Source of the DNA: Austropuccinia psidii
Taxonomy: Eukaryota > Basidiomycota > Pucciniomycetes > Pucciniales > Sphaerophragmiaceae
Length of the DNA stretch: 64,000 bases
Direction: 5' to 3'
NCBI GenBank assembly: GCA_023105745.1
Contig: JALGQZ010000006.1
Coordinates: 32,131,686-32,195,685 of the forward strand
The position numbers and the translations under genes were made by a program. The notes beneath the pieces were generated by a model. The model saw nothing but the letters and a program-made list of their open reading frames with translations, did no database searches and was not told where the DNA came from. Positions 1 to 10,635 of this stretch are shown here, in pieces. Numbering within the stretch: position 1 is the stretch's first letter; every line of letters starts with the position of its first letter.

Positions 1-194
1 TAAGTGTAAAGATGTGAAAACCCATTTTTAAGACAAGAAAAAATCACATTCCAAGTGTCTCAATAGCTTCTAAAATCAATAAATATAAAGATATTGTGTA
101 ATATTATGATCAGAAATTTGAATGTTGATTGGATAAGCCTAATTAGATAGTTTTATAAGGTCTTTTTAGTAAATATCATGGACAGGGTGAATAA
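1..194 (-). mobile_element. 5' leader of an older Ty3/gypsy element (truncated by window edge)
   Basis: This stretch aligns by eye with 54763-54950, the leader just inside the 5' LTR of Gypsy-A. Both share blocks such as GCCTCAATAGCTT/GTCTCAATAGCTT and AAGTAAATATCA, and both abut an LTR edge reading TGTAAGGTTTGAC. The element is in minus orientation, so its body should lie left of the window. It is more diverged from Gypsy-A than the two Gypsy-A LTRs are from each other. Confidence 0.7.
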
Positions 195-497
195 TGTAAG
201 GTTTGACTATGATACAATGAGTAAAAATTACTAATATTTCACTTATTTTACTATCAATACCCCAACTTAGTGAATAATAAGATTAAAAATGATTTTAAGA
301 GTAAAGATATATTATAATTATGGCGTAAACTTGCTTATATTGCTAAGAATTAATAATATAATATAAATTTATTATAAAAATAATGAAAGAAATTAATGAA
401 TTCATAGCAATTCATTAATGTTACCAAAAATTAATAAATTCATAGAAAGTTACAATTAAATTATAAATAAAAATTAATAACAGTAATATTCCTAATA
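195..497 (-). repeat. Old gypsy LTR, first part (interrupted)
   Basis: Starts TGTAAGGTTTGACTATGA like the LTRs at 46313 and 54951 and follows them through the TGGCGTAAA motif and the ATTAATAACA..TAATATT stretch. It is cut at 497 by the Harbinger insertion and resumes at 7694. Confidence 0.8.
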
Positions 498-522
498 GGG
501 GGTGTCAAAGTCACCAAATCCC
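498..522 (+). repeat. Harbinger left terminal inverted repeat
   Basis: 25 bp starting GGGGGTGTCAAAGTC, matched in reverse complement at 7669-7693 with one mismatch. AAATCCC copies continue inward to about 640. Confidence 0.9.
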
Positions 523-777
523 GCGTTAAAATAACACGGGATTTGGAGCCCAAATCCCAACACTAAATCCCGGGTTTTTTATGTGTAAATCCCATGGCAT
601 TTCAACTGAGTCCCCTGGTATATTGACCAAATCCCATTCATCTGGGATTTCAGCTTGAAACCTAACCCAAATGAGTACTCACAATTCATAATGGTACAAC
701 ATATTCTTCTACAATCCACTTTGGACAATCTGACCGAACAGCTTACAGTCCATTTATACTTCATTATCCATATAATA

Positions 778-2008
778 ATGCCTCGATCCAAAGCAAGACA
801 AATCAAGACCGATGTGAAGCCACCTCTGGCCTGCCTCATCCATCAGGTCACTTGATACGTACAGATTATTTAACCATAATTAATTGGCTTTTGGTCAAAT
901 CCAATTTTGAGTCATGTTTTGGTACTAGTGGTTCAACAACTATTGGAAGACCTCCTTCCTCAAAGAAGCATGGGTTTCAGCTTATGGCTATTGAGGTCAA
1001 CAAAAAATCACGAAATTGCTTAAACCTTAGTTCAAGCAGCATCCGAGATCGATGGCGAACATATAAAAAGAAATATATGGCAGCCAAAAAATTCGAAAAC
1101 TTAACTGGGGCTGGAATAACGGAAGAAGATGAGAGTAAAGGAATAAAATCAATGAGTGAAAAGCTGGAAAGTATGTGTCCTTGCTATGTGGAAATGGATG
1201 TGCTCTTTGGCCACAAGCCCAATTTCACTCCCATTTCAAGCTATGATTCGCAAGAAAAAGACAGTTTCAATGGTGATGATGATGATGTTTTGCTTGATAA
1301 GGTAAGTTATCATCTTTTCCTTTTTTACCTTGGATAATTAAAGCTCATTTGCTTTTCGAAGGAGAATAATCGTTTGGATTCACCTCACAATCTGGATCCT
1401 TTGCTTAATAATGATGATAACTTGGTTCCAGTGGAAAACCTTCAAGATGATTTGGTAAGTACATTTAAGAGTCATATTTATTCACACCAATATTGATTAT
1501 TTCTCCTTTGATCAGCAAAGTAAATCCATAATGCATTCAACACAAAAGCGTAATCAAGCCATGACACCCAACTTGAATGACAAGAGTGGTTCTAGGAAAA
1601 GGTTGCTGGATATGTTTGCACCTACTTATGCAAATTTACTTGAATCACGGAACAAAGGTATGACTTGCAATTATGGTTACTATGATGAATCCTACTGACA
1701 AAAGTCATGATTATTAGCCCGTGAAATCAGTGATAATGCACGTTTGGAGTGGGACAGGGAGAGGTGTAATGAAGAGAAAGTGTGCAACATGGAAAAACAA
1801 CGGTTTGAAGAAGTCAAGTTACAAAAACAAATGGAGTTTGACGAGAAGCAACATGCAAAGAAACAGGAATTTTAAAAAAGAAAAGTGGAATCGGGAATGT
1901 GAACTTAAGGAAAAGTAATGCCAGATGGACCTCACTATAGCGGCATTGTCATCAAGCAGGCCAATTGCGGAGCTGGAACGAACTCTGACATTGATCAATA
2001 AAAAATAA
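778..2008 (+). pseudogene. Myb/SANT-like Harbinger accessory protein (broken)
   Basis: The likely start is ATG at 778 (MPRSKARQIKTD), with a basic N-terminus. A frame change near 850 leads into the conserved part: INWLLVKSNFESCFGTSG, GRPPSSKK, RDRWRTYKKKYMAAK, LTGAGITEED and a Cys-containing ME-MDVLFGHKPN segment. This is the Myb/SANT-like arrangement that Harbinger elements use as a DNA-binding and nuclear-import partner of the transposase (family knowledge). Introns with GT..AG ends are at 1301-1361, 1455-1515 and 1658-1717. The last exon is a charged helix (LEWDRERCNEEK..) ending with a NAM-associated-like tail (IAALSSSRPIAELERTLTL). Stops near 1873 and 1916 interrupt it. The initial frameshift and these stops say this copy is dead. 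Confidence 0.7.
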
Positions 2009-2219
2009 CATATTACATATATGTCATGTGATCATTTGATACATGGTGATTTGTCATATACAATTGATGTTTATTTGGAAATGATCTTATGTTTTGAAAT
2101 TGGATTGCAATTTATTACACAATTGAACATTTGTGCAAGTTTGGCATCATGATGTTATGTGCCAAAGTTTGATGTCCACATTTGAACCAATTGAATTTGA
2201 AGGTGCCGTCGAAATTTGA

Positions 2220-3168
2220 ATTTTGTGGTGAATTTTTTCCACTTAAGAGTGGATGGTGCCTTTTTTTCCATTATTTGTCTCATTTCCTTTTTATTTGAAT
2301 TAATTCAAAATCCCTTTACCTTCCCTTTTCTTTAATTTTTGATAATTTTGGTATGTCATATTTTATTTTTTAGAACTTTTCCTTGTTTTTTTTTTTTAAT
2401 ATATGGTTATTTTCAATCGTGTTTATATTTTTTGTTTTGATTTTTCTTTTTTTTGATGTGATTTTGTTTCATGTGCTTTCAAATTTTTGATTTTGTTTTT
2501 GGGTTTTAAGTTTTGTTGGAATTGTCTCAAATTATTATTGCTTATTCTTATTTGTTTGGGATTTTCTGGTTTTTTTTTTGGGTGGGTTTATTTGGATTTT
2601 TGCCAATTTGATTTTCTTCTTAGTTGAGGAAGCATTCTTTTTAAATTTTTTTTCATTGGATTCATGCAAGTTTTTTAACTTCTATGGTTTCTTTTCAACA
2701 GGATTCAATGCAATTTATCTGGAATCTACGATCTTTTTAGTTGGTTCAACAACATTTTTAATATTTGTTTGGTTTTGATTGCTGTCAGATTTTCAAAATC
2801 TGTGTTTTATTGAAACATATTTTTTAAAAAATATTCAATTTTTTGCACAGGTTGATATGCAACTCATTTTTAACAACTTCTTTTTTGAAAACTATTTTTT
2901 TGGTTGCAGTGAGTCTTTTAAAATAATTATTGTTTCAAAGGAATGTGAGGCAACTAATTTTTGAATTAATCGGCTTTCTAGTTGTTATATCATACCTGTG
3001 TAGTTTGGTTTTTCGGATCAAGGTGGGTCTTGTTACTTATAGTTGTTTGTTCAACTGTAACCCATCCAACTAATCTTTGCATGAAATTTGTTTGTAGATC
3101 TTTACTTACTGTTTCGAACTATTTATAATTGGCATCAGGTGAGTTTTTAAATTGTTTTCTCTTGGGCC
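2220..3168. other. T-rich, strand-asymmetric non-coding tract
   Basis: About half of the plus-strand bases are T, with repeated TTTTTTGGGTGG- and TTTGATTTT-like words. The short open frames here are phenylalanine-rich by-products of the composition. I see no gene. Confidence 0.5.
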
Positions 3169-3450
3169 ATGAGCAGGCGTTGCACAGCTACAGGCTCTCT
3201 CGCTAACCATACTTGCCATACCGCCACCGCCGTTGCAATTACACAGCAACAAATCAATTTGGCTGGTTCAACAGGTGTTGCGTCGGATTATTTACATTAT
3301 GCTATCAACTGCATCTTGTACCAGCGTGAAATTTATGATCAAGCTGTCTTCAAGATGGACAAAACTTTTTGATTGCAAATGATGATTGTTGAGGAGGAGG
3401 CCATTGCAGAGGCTCTCCAAAAGATTTTTGATCACGTCCGTGGTCATTAA
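3169..3450 (+). pseudogene. Mad2/HORMA-domain-like fragment (broken)
   Basis: The reading frame contains QQQINLAGSTGVASDYLHYA followed by INCILYQREIYDQ, which matches the start of the HORMA fold in Mad2-type proteins (a small-residue strand, an aromatic helix, then I-LYQR-IY). A stop follows KTF; after it MIVEEEAIAEALQKIFDHV fits the next Mad2 helix. Mad2 is a spindle-checkpoint HORMA protein; that a fragment sits here suggests captured host sequence. No HORMA C-terminal half was found. The CACAG just before CAACAAATC could be an old splice acceptor. The similarity is by eye; HORMA proteins other than Mad2 remain possible. Confidence 0.45.
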
Positions 3451-4097
3451 TTGTTCTTTGTCCTGCTCTAGCGCGTTATTTGCTTCAGCCAAACATTCTG
3501 TGAACCTCACGAGTGCACATCAAGTGCTGTTATATTGCTGGTCCTCACTGAGGATGACGTACTGCCCGTTTCAATAACAACTTTGACCGCGCAAACCATT
3601 CATCATGTACCGAAAGGATGTCACCACCTAGATCTTTTGATGAGAGTTCTATCAAGCCATCCGTCCATCAATAACCTTTCAAAGCAAGAATCATTGATGA
3701 TGAACAATCCTGACCAACGAGATAATCAAACTGATGAGTGAGGTCTTCAGCTTTAATCGTCTGAACAGACATGAATTGGCCATTTGAGAACTCTTCGATC
3801 TCCACCTTCAAAGAAGCAAACTCCATCTACCATTCATCTTCTCCATCAGAAAATTGAAAAGTTGATTTTGATCATGACTTCTTGTCGTCAAAATGAATCT
3901 TGCCTGCTCTGAAACCCATACCTTCATTATTCTTGGATATTAGTCAACAGAAACACCACCAAGTTGATCAAGTTTGGTTCGATTTGGCTAATCAGGTAAA
4001 AAAGTCAAAAGACTTCAGGTATTCATACAGCACAATATTTATCATACTTGTCCTAATCTTTGGCTTGAATTGTTTCTGTGTTTAGCTATATTGCTCC
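3451..4097. other. Intergenic stretch within Harbinger
   Basis: Mixed composition with short frames on both strands (for example VLTEDDVLPVSITTL on +, and EQLMTTDVIKNLLESLC on -). These look like eroded coding matter, but no family is recognisable. Confidence 0.3.
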
Positions 4098-4632
4098 AAT
4101 GGATCGTTGGATGATCATCGAACGATCCATTAATCTGGTAAATTTGGCTGGGATACTTTTGATCATCCATTCTGCTCTCACACGTTCAACCCAAGATTGA
4201 CTTATCAAACACCTTATCCAATCAAAGAATCTTTACCTGTTTGGAAAGCAATTATTCATTCTCTTAAATAATCCTCGCTAGTTAATCTTGTTCAGTGACT
4301 CTTAATGGCCCCATGAGTATGCAAATGTCTACAATCTTACCCCCATCACCAAAAATCCCAACCAGGCCATGGTAGCACCACTGACATGTTTTATTTCATT
4401 TTTGGTTTTGTTCTGTTGGTTTGACCTTTTGATCATTATCTTGATGCTGATCAGTTATCCTTTACTTTGGTGAAGATCATCACCAATCTTTTTCTATTTT
4501 TTCAAATTCAATGATGATTCATGCTGATCATATTTTTTCCTTTTTTTGGATTGTTTTATTAAATCATCATGCTGACTCACTTATGTGTTTTTTTTATTAA
4601 ACTCATATGCAATTAATTTGAATCAATGATCA
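4098..4632. promoter_or_regulatory. Palindrome and TGATCA cluster upstream of the Tet-like gene
   Basis: 4098-4131 is a 34-bp palindrome with one mismatched pair: arms AATGGATCGTT / AACGATCCATT enclosing GATGATCATC. Six TGATCA hexamers occur at 4112, 4160, 4430, 4448, 4525 and 4627, ending about 70 bp before the proposed ATG at 4705. A regulatory or transposase-binding role is inference. Confidence 0.4.
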
Positions 4633-4704
4633 TGGTGATTGTTATTTAAATTGTTTTGTAATGGTTATTTCTCATTTCTTAATATTATAAGTATATTGTT
4701 TGCA

Positions 4705-6062
4705 ATGTCATTCCCATTCCGCCCGCTTCCATCATCATTAAAATGCAAAAAAAGTGCTCCCACTCCCTGTAACTCTTCAACTTGTTCTGATGATGTCATG
4801 GTTAGGACTAAACCAGTGTCAGTACATCATCAGAATGAATTGAATGATGATGCAAATATTGTTACTCCAAGTGATGTCATGGTTAGGACTAAACCAAAGA
4901 TAGAACATCATGAAGATAATAATAACCAAACCAATCATAAAAGAAAACTTGCCCAATGCCAAAGACAACATATTCATGATTCAAAAAAAATCATGCCTCA
5001 GCTTGGACATTCAAACGCAGCATATAAGAAGCTTTCCACTATTTCCATTGACACAAAAGCAGCAAATGCCTCATGGTTAAAACTTCCATCAATCAATACT
5101 TTACCCCACCCTTATGTTATCATTGATAAAACACAAAAGCCATATCTACCTGTCTGCATTTATGAAATCACCCCTTTTGATGTTTCCTTAGGCCTCTCTC
5201 AAATACTAAAAGACCTTATCATTACATTGATGTCCTTATCTCAAAATCACCAAGAAATTAAAACAAATAGACAACTCCTAGGTGGCATTATGAAAGGTAT
5301 TGGCTTTCTTCCTGGATCAGATGCTGGCAAATCGGCAGGTGTGTGAATTTTTTAACTTATAATTTTAATGATTACTAATTATTATAAATCTTTTTAGGTG
5401 TTTACTCCAGAAAGGCTGGTCTATCTCCTCATCAAATTGAATTGGATAATATTCGATGGACCAAACTTCAAAAGTATGACAAATTCATTTACTCCAGAAT
5501 CTCTCATTTTTCACAATTAGCCGCACAACAAAATCAGTCATTAATGGAGTCAGCCAAATTACCAAACTTCAGTCAACTTGAATGGACTTCCGCCAATCGA
5601 AAGGACAAATTCAAATCTTTTTCCAATGTCATTGTCACTCAAGATGGATTTTTCAATAAACCCCACCAACATTTGAATGATCTCAATGCCTTGACTTATG
5701 GTATTTTTTCTTTTGTATCCAAAAAGGATTTTCATCCCCTTCCAACTGTCTTCACTCCCTCTGGACATGGCTTGCACTTCCCCCAATTGAAAATGGAGAT
5801 CGATTTTTCTAAAAAACCGGGCATCATGGAAATTCTTTGGAAGACATCAACAATGGTTCATCATACAACAAAACCAACTCCAGAAATTATCAATCATGAC
5901 AAAATAACTCATTTTGGATGTTCTTTTCAAATAAACCATAAATTATTTAATGTAGGTGAGAAATTCTTGAAAATGTCACCCACTGCAATTAATTCAAGAG
6001 TCAATGGGTACTGTGAAAGAAATATGCAGGACCAAAAAAGAACTAAAAAATATGAATTGTAA
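4705..6062 (+). CDS. Tet-like 2OG-Fe(II) dioxygenase carried by Harbinger
   Basis: Two exons, 4705-5338 and 5398-6062, join across a 59-bp GT..AG intron with the frame kept. The start is ATG at 4705 (MSFPFRPLPSS); an upstream in-frame extension has no ATG. The first third is low-complexity with a duplicated DVMVRTKP motif. The second exon has the layout of fungal Tet/JBP-type dioxygenases: SNVIVTQDGFFNKPHQH (iron-site region), LTYGIFSF, then PQLKMEIDFSKKPGIMEILW, VHHTTKP (second iron His) and THFGCSFQI. Family members oxidise 5-methyl bases in DNA using 2-oxoglutarate and Fe(II) in the nucleus. Odd points: the usual HxD reads PHQH, and the 2OG-binding Arg position reads THFG, so activity is doubtful unless the nearby Asp (HLND) substitutes. 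Both exons are free of stops, unlike most genes here. Confidence 0.65.
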
Positions 6063-6278
6063 ATAGTTTTATTTTAAGAATAACATCTCCACTCCGTTGT
6101 ATGCCATTAAATTATGTTCATAAATCAATGGTCCTGAAGAAATTTACAATTGACTGTTTTTCCATGCCAAAGTGATTGGTTTAATTTTTTCACACATATT
6201 TACCACATCTTCCGCAATGTTGTTGTTGGCCAGATTTTCTGCATGTGGTGGATCATCATCCTCATATAGATCAAAACA

Positions 6279-7250
6279 TTAATTGCCAATTTGTGCTAAC
6301 ATATTGTGTAAGATTGTGCAAGAAATGACCCAACTAACAAAATATTGGATTTCATGAGCATCCCTCATTTGATTTCGCATTTCCCTTAGAGAAAACCATT
6401 GCCCCTTCAAAATTCCAATTGCATGCTCGATTCTGACCCTTGATTTTGCTAGACAGTAATTGAAAGAATGGTTGTCTCGATTCTGTGCTACAGCTCCCTT
6501 ATATGCTGGAACAACCCAAGGAGAGCTTGCATATGCTGAATCTGCAAGTAGGTACTGCTCCTTTTCATAAGCCTCTTGAGGTGTTTGTGCTATTTTCATA
6601 TGTTGATAGACATTTGAATCATGAAGTGACCCAGTACAACCAACATGTAGAGCAGTGAACTGTTTGTTAATATTGCAAACCAGTTGTATTGACATAGAAT
6701 ACCTTAATTGTAAACAATCAGTCAAAATGAAATAAAGAATCAAATTCCAAAAGCTTACCTCTTTTTGCGATTAAAATAGGCTTCACCATCTTTGGGGGAC
6801 GTTGCAATAATGGTATGAGACTCCCATTAATAAATCCAATGCACCCAGGGAAGCCTTCTGCTTGCATTACTTGAGACATCTCTCTTCGTTGTTCTATTGT
6901 TGGCCACACAATCACTTTGCGCTTCAACTTCATTAATATATGGATGACTCTTTGAGTGTACAACACAATAGCCCCATGGCTAATTCCAAAAAACATTCCA
7001 ATCTTTCCCAAAGCGGCCCCATTGCCATTTTATCCTAGCCTTGATAATGCCACAGCCAATTGGATGGCAGGATTGCATTGTTTGTTTGTGATGAGTTTTG
7101 AAAGGTTTTATCAGCTTGAATTTGTGCAACCAATTTTTAAAATGATTCATGTGTGGTCCTACATAGCTGTCAAAACTTTTCAGATGATAATGTTTGTAAG
7201 TCATTCATTGTATACATGTAATGTGATGGATATCTTCTACGAGGATTGAT
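6279..7250 (-). pseudogene. PIF/Harbinger DDE transposase (broken)
   Basis: Minus-strand exons flank a 56-bp intron (6758-6703, GT..AG). Exon 1 holds GKIGMFFGISHGAIVLYTQR and the helix before it. The first catalytic block reads GFINGSLIPLLQRPP, so the expected Asp is Asn here. Exon 2 holds QLVCNINKQFTALHVGCTGS, SLHDSNVY (second Asp), LLADSAYASSPW and SRVRIEHAIGILKGQW (Glu), ending SCTILHNML. This is the DDE_Tnp_4 pattern. Upstream of GKIG the frame breaks: LAVALSRLG is followed by a stop and a frame change near 7010-7040. With the Asp to Asn change and the broken N-terminus, this copy should not be active. Confidence 0.8.
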
Positions 7251-7668
7251 TTATCTTTGTGAGGTTATCATATCTAATAAGATTTTATCTTCCTGGATAT
7301 CAGAATCACTATCAGAGTTGAGTGCATTGATGAGCTGCAGTGAGTTTAACGTCTGAAGTAAAGGTAGCCTTTTTGATGCTTTGGGCATGGTAAATGAAGA
7401 AAAGGCCTGTATGAAATTTAATTTAGAATCAAATACTTTATTAAATGATGAGTGTATTCAGATTTAATGCAAGAGAAGTAAAGCTATATGCAATTTAACA
7501 TGCACTTACTGAGCTGTGTGTTTTAGACATGTGCCTTTATGGGAAGCTAAAGGTGGGATTTTAGTATTTAAACATGGGATTTGGTACCAAAAAACCTGGG
7601 TTTTTGTACCTTAAAATCCCAAAAAATTAATGCAGGATTTTGGCAAAAAAACTCAGGATTTTGAGTGT

Positions 7669-7693
7669 GGGATTTGGTAACTTTGACACCCCC
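7669..7693 (-). repeat. Harbinger right terminal inverted repeat
   Basis: Reverse complement of the left end, differing by one base. The 7251-7668 stretch inside it holds no gene, but has several GGGATTT/AAAATCCC repeats mirroring the left end. Confidence 0.9.
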
Positions 7694-9122
7694 TATTATT
7701 AAAGCTATATATCAATACAATTACTTTTTATATTAATGTTAAAATTATGCAAAAATAATGAAAAAAGAGAAAAAAACCCAATTTTAAGACTTAATATAAT
7801 ATTTTTGAATGTTTCTAGGCCTAACAAAGTAAATACAGCATATTTAAATTCTATTTCCAATAAAAAATAGAGATAATTAAAAATTATACTATTTTCACAT
7901 GGATTTAGAGCTTTAAGAGAATTTCAAAAGATGATAGAAGAATATTGATTACTATAATATACAGCCTTGTTCTTTAATAATATGAGAGTTTTATATTAAA
8001 GAATACAGAAATTTGCCTTTTATTTTATTTCTTGTGTCTGAGGGGAAAACAGAGGAAGAATGGGTCATTCTATAGCTGGTATCCTTCCTTTTAGTAGAAA
8101 TGTACTAGTTTTATCTACTGGAATTCATCATTATTTTAAGGTTTGGTGATGATTACATCATTATTGAGCTTTTTTATCTCATTATTACGCCAATTCTTAA
8201 AGTGATCACTATAACTATAATTTGATGACATCATAAGCTTCACAAATCATTCATTTTTGGGTATTATAGTAGTTCTAATCAAAAAATACTAATGTCCATC
8301 AGTGATATCTCCTATTGAATGGTTAAACCTAAAAGAAGACTAGAGATAATGATCATAAATGATTATTTTTAAGCATAAAGTTTGAATTTATTCACCCTAA
8401 AGCAATTCAGAGTGTTAATTCTGATAGCTTTTCATGTCCTTACTAAGCTTCAAATAAGATTTCATTACATTATCAAAGTTCTATTTTGATTATTGGTCTT
8501 GTAACTCTACTTTTTTGTCCCAATTTCCTATTTTAGATTTTAAACCATGACTTCATGGGGTTGTAACTTTAATATCAGTATAGAAATTATGTTGTTCTTC
8601 ACATATGAGCTAGCAGAACCTGAGTATTTACTCTTTTAGCTCGGACCACTTTTAATTTCAAACGTTCAACAGTTATTTCTATTCTCCACCAATATCTCCT
8701 TGTAAGTTTTAACCTTGTTTATAACATTCCAAATAAATCTTATATCTTTATTATTAAATTCATTCCATTTTAAAACTATCTTTGAATTGAATCTTTATCA
8801 TGTATAAATCAGAAGATATGAGCTAAAAACGATGAATATATGGACTGATCATAAAGGTGCATATATCCAGGTTATACCAGTAAGCGTTGGCTTTATAGGT
8901 ATGGCATAAAGACTTCATATATTTATTTTTTAATGGAGAACAAAATGGTGTAGCTCATTTGACATTCCCGTTCATCTGCTTCTGAGATAATCAAGAATTC
9001 ATGCCTTCTTATGGTATTTTTACTTATTTTAAGATAATAATTTTAGTTATTATTGTTGAGATAAGTTTTGTAATGTTGTTTGGTGATATTTTTTGGATAT
9101 ACGGTCATATCACAAAGGCTCA
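7694..9122 (-). repeat. Old gypsy LTR, second part
   Basis: Continues the LTR from 497: GAGGGGAAAACAGAG, TTTTAAGGTTTGGTGATGAT, ATTACATCATTA and GGTCATATCACAAAGGCTCA follow the order of 46640-48340. It is clearly more diverged than the Gypsy-A LTR pair. It ends about 9122; the following AATTCCCCCCC resembles the PPT that borders the Gypsy-A 3' LTR. Confidence 0.75.
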
Positions 9123-10635
9123 AAAATTCCCCCCCTTTTCCTATATTCATTTCACAAAACAACTCAGAATCCTGTAGAAAAACAAATTATGGATTGTAAT
9201 TCACTAATATTTACAATGAATCTCTCACATCAAGAATCACAATATGCCTTCATGATTGAACATGGAGCACCCTTCCCCCATTGTAATCACATAAATATTT
9301 CAGAGTATGTCATGGTGTTGAATATTTTCATTGTCATTCCAAAATAATGAGCAAACTGATTCACATAATATGTAACCAGTAACAATTTATGTGGGTACTC
9401 TATTTTTTTAAAAGGGATTTCTTTTGTTAAAAGAAAGTTGTATTTACCCTTTTTTCACTCTTAAAGGAACAAATTAATGAGGTTAAACCAATCTTTTTAT
9501 TTTTGATAATATAATTACATATAAATTCATTTTTTAAAACCAAAACATTTCTCATTCAAGTTCCTAAGTCTACACAAACTTCCCTTTCGGTTAATTCCAT
9601 CTCTTTTTTCCAGAAAGTCAAGTAGTGAGATTTTCTAGATGTTTTTCTTCTGGTATAATTTTTTTCAAGAATTATTTTGCACTTACTAAGCCAATCATTA
9701 TAAAAAATATCATCTGCTGAATTAATCTTTCAACCTTGTCTATTCCTACATGTTTGGTTTGCTGAAAAGCCATTATTTTGAGAGCTTCTTTGACCATTTA
9801 TTTGTTGGGTCATCCAATTAAGTCCCCTGTGAGTTAGTCTGATTGACTTTGTTCGGATTCCTTGAAATTTTATATATCCAAATTTGAAAGCTTGTAGTTA
9901 ATTGATATATCAAGAAGTTTTTTTTGAAAATAAAAATAAAAAAATAAACTGAGGTTGTCAAAACTACGAAGTTGAGTTGTAAATGTTTCTTTGGTTTAGT
10001 CTTTTCATGAGATAATATGAAAAGTACAAAATAAGAACCTTCTAAAAGCTTCTTTTAAAAACGGGCTTGAACTTCTTTTTGAGGAATATTAAAGAATTAA
10101 AACAGTTTTTTTATACATAGAAATTTAGTCAATAGCTATTGAGTTAGCTCAACCAATGTTTTATTTGTGGAGATTCACTGTATTACAGTTTAAATTACAT
10201 GTAATGTACTATTTTGCCATTTTTGTTATACTGAATTTTCAAAATTTACAAACTCAAAATCAACCTACCCACCTACAACTTCAAATGTAAATTTAACTGT
10301 AATATTTGTAGCAGTGCACAGTGCCCTTCCAACTCTATGAAAAAAATGAAAGAAGGGAACCGATTTTTTTTGCTGCACAGTTTGTATCTCACACTCATGG
10401 GGAATGTTAATTCTAAGTCCAACACAATACACTTTTTTTATATCTCATTTATCTGAAACTACAAGTAATCAAGTGTTTATATTTTTTTAAGACAAAAAAA
10501 TCAAAATTATAAGTAAAAAACAATTTTGTATAACAGAAACAAACTTCATAAGAGATGAGAAAAGGAATGAGAAAGAGAGTAAGCAATCAGGAATTGATTG
10601 TTTACTGTGATAAAATCAAAAAAACATACTGTTCA
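9123..10635. other. AT-rich stretch without recognisable genes
   Basis: Only short unsupported frames. Apart from the C-rich tract at its start I see no repeat or coding signature. Confidence 0.5.

Larger units (their letters stand above)
498..7693. mobile_element. PIF/Harbinger DNA transposon, 7.2 kb, carrying a Tet-like gene
   Basis: Terminal inverted repeats of 25 bp (498-522 and 7669-7693, one mismatch) begin GGGGGTGTC, the usual kind of Harbinger end. The flanks join back into a continuous LTR when the element is removed, which fixes the boundaries to within a base or two. The target duplication is short; the flanks read CTAATA on the left and TATTAT on the right, so TA or a mutated 3-bp site. 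Both subterminal regions hold many AAATCCC/GGGATTT repeats. Contents from left: Myb/SANT-like gene, T-rich tract, HORMA-like fragment, palindrome and TGATCA cluster, Tet-like dioxygenase, minus-strand DDE transposase. A Myb-like partner plus DDE transposase is the standard Harbinger pair; the dioxygenase and HORMA pieces are extra cargo. Confidence 0.85.

Noticed and set aside
2578..2964. Hydrophobic Phe-rich open frames that look like membrane proteins
   Set aside because: T-rich composition alone gives Phe/Leu runs; no start context, domain or conservation signal.
9093..9347. 84-aa open frame across the old LTR edge
   Set aside because: It spans the LTR boundary and has no domain; chance frame.
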